A DNA stretch of 64,000 nt from Nocardia bovistercoris. GTDB lineage: Bacteria; Actinomycetota; Actinomycetes; Mycobacteriales; Mycobacteriaceae. Where the stretch lies: assembly GCF_015674855.1 (NCBI RefSeq), contig NZ_JADMLG010000009.1:87541-151540 (forward strand), written 5' to 3'. Numbering within the stretch: the stretch's first letter is position 1; each line of letters begins with the position of its first letter. Shown here in pieces: positions 60,018 through 64,000 of this stretch. The notes beneath the pieces were generated by a model. That model did no database searches. It was not told where the DNA came from and worked only from the letters and a program-made list of their open reading frames with translations. The translations under genes and the position numbers were made by a program.

Positions 60018-63000
60018 ATGGCTGACAACGAGGGCACGCCCGCACCGGCGACCGAGGGCGCACCGGTCGACGCGGTATCGAGTGAGCAGGTCACGCAGGC
60101 CGATATTTCGGTGGCGGAGCTGCGGGAGTGGTTGCGGCGCTGGGTGGCCGACGCGACGGGTCAGGCGGTCGAGCAGATCACCGTCGACCGGCCGATGGAG
60201 GAATTCGGCCTCGCCTCGCGTGACGCGCTCGCCCTCGGCGGCGATATCGAGGAGCTGACCGGGGTGGTGTTGACGGCGACGGTCGTCTACCAGCATCCGA
60301 CCATCGCCTCGCTGGCCGAACGCATCGTCAACGGTGAGCCGGACGCGCCGGAGGAATCCGGCAACGAGGACATCTACACCGCCCTCACCGCCGACGAGGC
60401 GCACGACATCGCCATCGTCGGTCTGTCGACCCGGCTGCCGGGCGCGGGTGACACGCCGGAGTCGACGTGGGAGTTCCTGATCGGCGGCGGTGACGCGATC
60501 CGTGAACGGCCCGAGGGCCGGTGGTCGGAGTTCACCGCCGACCCGCAGGTGGCGAAGGCGGTCGAGGAGGGCAACACCCTCGGCGGCTACCTCGACCAAG
60601 AGGTGGTCAAGGGGTTCGACGCGGAGTTCTTCGCGATGTCGCCGATCGAGGTCGAGCGGGTCGATCCGCAGCAGCGGCTCATGATGGAACTCACCTGGGA
60701 GGCGCTCGAGCACGCCAGGATTCCGGCCAGTGAGCTGCGCGGCGAGGCCGTCGGTGTCTACATCGGCTCGACCGGCAACGATTTCCAGCTGCTGGCCGCG
60801 CTCGGGCTCGGCGACCCCGATCCGAACGTGCCCGCCTCGGCGGAGGCGTACGCGATCATGGGCAGCGTCTCCAGCATCATCCCCAACCGCGTCTCCTACT
60901 TCTACGACTTCCGCGGCCCTTCGGTGTCGGTGGACACCGCCTGCTCCTCGACGCTGGTCGCGGTGCACCAGGCGGTGCGCGCGCTGCGTGCGGGCGAGGC
61001 CGACCTCGCGGTGGCGGGCGGTGTGAACATGCTGCTCGCGCCGCTGGCCACGCTCGGTTTCGACCGGAACGGCGGTGTCGCCGCGAACGGCAGGATCAAG
61101 GCGTTCTCCTCCGACGCCGACGGTATGGTCCGCTCCGAAGGCGGCGGGCTCGTCGTGCTCAAGCGCCTGGTCGACGCCGAACGTGACGGCGACCGGATCC
61201 TCGCGGTCGTCAAGGGCTCCGCGATCAACAACGACGGCCGTTCCAACGGTCTGCTTGCCCCGAACCCGGACGCGCAGGCCGACGTGCTGCGCCGCGCGTA
61301 CCGCGACGCGGGTATCAAGCCTTCCACCGTCGACTACATCGAGGCGCACGGCACCGGCACCCTGATCGGTGATCCGATCGAGGCCGACGCGCTCGGCCGG
61401 GTGGTCGGTCGCGGACGCGACGCCGACAAGCCCGCGCTGCTCGGTTCGGCGAAGACGAACTTCGGTCACCTGGAGTCGGGCGCGGGCGCGGCCAGTCTGG
61501 CGAAGGTCCTGATGTCCTTCCAGCACAATGTGATTCCCGGAAATCTGCACTTCGCGGGCCCGCATCCGTTCATCCCGTTCGAGCAGGCGAATCTGAAGGT
61601 CGTCGACGCCGCGACGGAGTTCCCGCGCTACAGCGGGGTCGCGACCGTCGGTGTCTCCGGGTTCGGTTTCGGCGGCACCAACGCGCACATCGTGATCCAG
61701 GAGTACGTCCCGTCCGCCGCGGTTTCCGAACCCGGTGCGAGCGATCTCGATGGCGAGTCCGCGAAGCTCGCCGAGACCGACGGCGCCGAGACCGCCGACC
61801 TCGCCCGGACCGACGAACTCGCCGGTGTCGGCGGCGCGGCGCACGATGGCGCCGCGCCCGAACCGGAATGGACCGCCGAGCGCACCGAACCGCTGCCGGT
61901 GATCCTCGCGGTCTCCGGATACCTGCCGTCGCGTCGCCGTCGCGCTGCGGGCGAACTCGCCGACTGGCTCGAATCCGCGGGCAGCGAGGTGCCGTTGGCC
62001 GATGTCGCCAGGTCGTTGGCCCGCCGCAGCCATTGGCGCTCGCGCGGCGTTGTGATCGCGCGCACCAACGAGGAAGCCGTCGCCGGTCTGCGCGCCATCG
62101 CGGAGGGCAAGCCGGGTGCGGGCGTTTTCACCGCCGACGCGCCTGCCGTCAAGGCGCCGATCTGGGTCCTCTCGGGCTTCGGTGCGCAGCACCGCAAGAT
62201 GGGCAAACAGCTCTACGCGGAGAATTCCATCTTCCGCCGGGCCGTCGACGAGGTCGACGAACTCGTCCAGGACGAGGCCGGTTACTCGATCCGCGAAATG
62301 ATCCTCGACGACGGTCAGGACTACGACGTCGGCACCTCCCAGGTCGGCATCTTCACCGTCCAGATCGGCCTGGCCGCCGTCCTGCGCGCGCACGGCGCCG
62401 AACCCGAAGCGGTGGTCGGCCATTCGATGGGCGAGGTGGCGGGCGCCTACATCGCGGGCGGGCTCGCGCTCGAGGACGCGGTGCGGGTCATCTGCGCGCG
62501 TTCGCGCCTGATGGGTGAGGGCGAGGCCATGATCACCGAGGACGACGTGCGCAATATGGCGCTGGTCGAACTCGGCGTCGCCGATGTGGAGAAGCTGCTC
62601 CCGGAGTATCCGGACGTCGAGATGGCGGTCTTCGCCGCGCCGACCAACACCGTCATCGGCGGTCCGCGCGACCAGGTGGCCGCGATCGTCGCGCAGGTCG
62701 AGGCGGCGGGCAAATTCGCCCGCGTGCTGCAGACCCGCGGCGCCGGGCACACCTCGCAGATGGACCCGCTGCTCGGCGAGTTGGCCGCCGAACTCGCGGG
62801 CATCGAACCCACCGCGCTGCGGCACGGCCTGTACTCGACGGTGCACAAGGAGGAATTCTTCCGCGCCGGTCACGACCCGATCCACGACGAGGACTACTGG
62901 GTCAAGAACATGCGCCACGCGGTGTACTTCACCAACGCGGTGCAGAACGCGGTGGACGCAGGCCACACCACCTTCCTCGAGCTCGCGCCGAATTCGGTGG

Positions 63001-64000
63001 CGCTCATGCAGGTGCTCGGCACCACCTTCGCGGCGGGCGTGCACGACGCGCAGCTGATTCCGACGCTCAAGCGCAAGGAAGACGAGTCGGCAGGCGTCGT
63101 CGGTGCGCTCGCGCAGCTGTACGTGCACGGCCACAAGGTCGACCTGCCGTCGCTGCTGCCCGCGGGCGAGTTCGCCGATATCCCGCGAACCACGTTCGTG
63201 CGCAAGGAGTTCTGGCCGAAAGCCAAGATCGCCGCAGGCGGCGGCAGCGACCGGATTCCCGGCGCGCACGTCGCGCTGCCGGACGGTCGGCACGTCTGGG
63301 AGGTGCAGGCCGGTCCGGTCGGCGACCTCACCGCGCTGGCGCGGGCGGCGGCGGGTCAGGTGCTCGCCGATGTCGCGCTCGGCGCGACCGTCACGCACGC
63401 GCCCGCACCGATCGTCGGCACGCTGACCACCACCCTCACCCCGCATCCCGGCGGCGCGTCGGTGCAGGTGCACGCGCGGTCGGGCGCGAACTTCACGCTG
63501 CTGTTGGACGCCGTGGTGACCTCGGGCGCGCCGCTGCCGGAATCCGCGGTGGTCACGCCCGTCGAGCAGGCGGTCGTCGCGGCCGACAGCGTCGAAGTGA
63601 TCGTCGGCGCCGACAGTTTCGGTGACCGTTGGGATCCGAACGGCACGCAGACCATCGAGGACAGGCTCGCGCTGATCGTCGCCGAATCGATGGGTTACGC
63701 GGTCGAGGATCTCCCGATGGAGATCCCGCTCATGGAACTCGGCCTCGACTCGCTGATGGCCATGCGCATCAAGAACCGCGTCGAATACGAATTCGACATC
63801 CCGCAGCTGCAGATCCAGGCCGTGCGCGACGCCAATCTGGCCGAGGTCGGCAAGGTGCTTCGCTACGCCATCGACCATCGCGACGAGGTCCAAGCCATCG
63901 CCGACAAGCAGGCGGCGGGCGAGGACATCTCGGTGGACGGCGGATTCGCCGCCGCCGCCCGCGCCGCGCTCGCCGCCGGTGAGGATCCCGATGCCATCGC
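60018..64000 (+). CDS. pks13: Polyketide synthase Pks13 (partial, N-terminal three-quarters)
   Basis: The final condensing enzyme of mycolic acid synthesis; the window ends after 1,327 codons, inside the protein. Domains seen in order are: N-terminal acyl carrier (phosphopantetheine Ser in 'FGLASRDAL', about residue 67), ketosynthase with Cys in 'VDTACSSTL' (about 308) and 'EAHGTGT', an Ala/Glu-rich linker, acyltransferase with 'GHSMGEVAGAY' (about 802), and a second carrier with 'LGLDSLMAMRIKN' (about 1244). The C-terminal thioesterase lies beyond the edge. ATG 60018 follows TTGAGGAATTG. Confidence 0.96.
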   Translation, partial: MADNEGTPAPATEGAPVDAVSSEQVTQADISVAELREWLRRWVADATGQAVEQITVDRPMEEFGLASRDALALGGDIEELTGVVLTATVVYQHPTIASLAERIVNGEPDAPEESGNEDIYTALTADEAHDIAIVGLSTRLPGAGDTPESTWEFLIGGGDAIRERPEGRWSEFTADPQVAKAVEEGNTLGGYLDQEVVKGFDAEFFAMSPIEVERVDPQQRLMMELTWEALEHARIPASELRGEAVGVYIGSTGNDFQLLAALGLGDPDPNVPASAEAYAIMGSVSSIIPNRVSYFYDFRGPSVSVDTACSSTLVAVHQAVRALRAGEADLAVAGGVNMLLAPLATLGFDRNGGVAANGRIKAFSSDADGMVRSEGGGLVVLKRLVDAERDGDRILAVVKGSAINNDGRSNGLLAPNPDAQADVLRRAYRDAGIKPSTVDYIEAHGTGTLIGDPIEADALGRVVGRGRDADKPALLGSAKTNFGHLESGAGAASLAKVLMSFQHNVIPGNLHFAGPHPFIPFEQANLKVVDAATEFPRYSGVATVGVSGFGFGGTNAHIVIQEYVPSAAVSEPGASDLDGESAKLAETDGAETADLARTDELAGVGGAAHDGAAPEPEWTAERTEPLPVILAVSGYLPSRRRRAAGELADWLESAGSEVPLADVARSLARRSHWRSRGVVIARTNEEAVAGLRAIAEGKPGAGVFTADAPAVKAPIWVLSGFGAQHRKMGKQLYAENSIFRRAVDEVDELVQDEAGYSIREMILDDGQDYDVGTSQVGIFTVQIGLAAVLRAHGAEPEAVVGHSMGEVAGAYIAGGLALEDAVRVICARSRLMGEGEAMITEDDVRNMALVELGVADVEKLLPEYPDVEMAVFAAPTNTVIGGPRDQVAAIVAQVEAAGKFARVLQTRGAGHTSQMDPLLGELAAELAGIEPTALRHGLYSTVHKEEFFRAGHDPIHDEDYWVKNMRHAVYFTNAVQNAVDAGHTTFLELAPNSVALMQVLGTTFAAGVHDAQLIPTLKRKEDESAGVVGALAQLYVHGHKVDLPSLLPAGEFADIPRTTFVRKEFWPKAKIAAGGGSDRIPGAHVALPDGRHVWEVQAGPVGDLTALARAAAGQVLADVALGATVTHAPAPIVGTLTTTLTPHPGGASVQVHARSGANFTLLLDAVVTSGAPLPESAVVTPVEQAVVAADSVEVIVGADSFGDRWDPNGTQTIEDRLALIVAESMGYAVEDLPMEIPLMELGLDSLMAMRIKNRVEYEFDIPQLQIQAVRDANLAEVGKVLRYAIDHRDEVQAIADKQAAGEDISVDGGFAAAARAALAAGEDPDAI

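Noticed and set aside
59970..63893. A 1,307-codon open frame on the minus strand across pks13
   Set aside because: It is a codon-position shadow in very high-GC DNA. The plus strand encodes full Pks13 domains, and the minus frame has no motifs.

Overview
The window is high-GC actinobacterial chromosome from a mycolic-acid-producing genus, most likely Nocardia or a close relative. It carries the arabinogalactan and mycolate block known from Mycobacterium tuberculosis (glf, glfT2, a PAP2 phosphatase, ubiA, aftB, antigen-85-type mycolyltransferases, an Rv3802c-type cutinase, fadD32, pks13) in conserved order. It also has LGFP-repeat envelope proteins, a serS/Rv3835-like divergent pair, an Rv3813c-like HAD phosphatase and an Rv3811-like amidase. 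No rRNA, insertion sequence, phage gene or CRISPR array was seen; there is one tRNA (tRNA-Gly, GCC anticodon). The genus is an inference from gene content.

Layout. 1-5.1 kb: septum-formation-like membrane protein (cut by the window edge), serS, a membrane GGDEF/EAL protein with a degenerate GGDEF, and an MFS transporter. 5.4-9.8 kb, minus strand: a three-gene, overlapping operon whose products resemble the last four enzymes of histidine synthesis: a HAD phosphatase fused to two diverged HisB-like domains, a HisC-like aminotransferase and a HisD-like dehydrogenase with altered active-site residues. This is the best candidate for an undescribed pathway. 9.9-16.7 kb: a YdcZ-type transporter, a MauE-thioredoxin fusion, a small BP74-like protein, a metallo-beta-lactamase/Rieske protein, a lipoprotein, an acyltransferase, tRNA-Gly and a 59-residue protein. 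16.8-20.3 kb: copper P-type ATPase and a His-rich secreted protein under a CsoR-like operator. 20.3-22.3 kb: FadR-type regulator with a fatty-acid-hydroxylase-like enzyme, and a Nudix hydrolase. 22.3-30.4 kb: peptide/nickel-type ABC importer with two tandem binding lipoproteins. 30.5-41.4 kb: envelope proteins, a HAD phosphatase, an amidase, a SpoIID-domain protein with a long low-complexity repeat, a TipA-like MerR regulator, a TetR/SDR pair with two operators, and a secreted protein of unknown function. 41.8-64 kb: the cell-wall block, ending inside pks13.

How the genes work together. glf makes UDP-galactofuranose, GlfT2 polymerises galactan, UbiA and the PAP2 protein make decaprenyl-phosphoribose (the precursor of the arabinose donor), and AftB caps arabinan. 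FadD32 and Pks13 condense meromycolate, and the four mycolyltransferases attach mycolates outside the membrane. Several genes (serS, the GGDEF/EAL gene, plsC, glf, the YdcZ transporter, tetR) have a TANNNT -10 element 6-9 nt before the start codon and no clear Shine-Dalgarno, which suggests leaderless transcripts. Each local regulator (FadR, MerR, TetR) has a matching dyad in its own upstream region.
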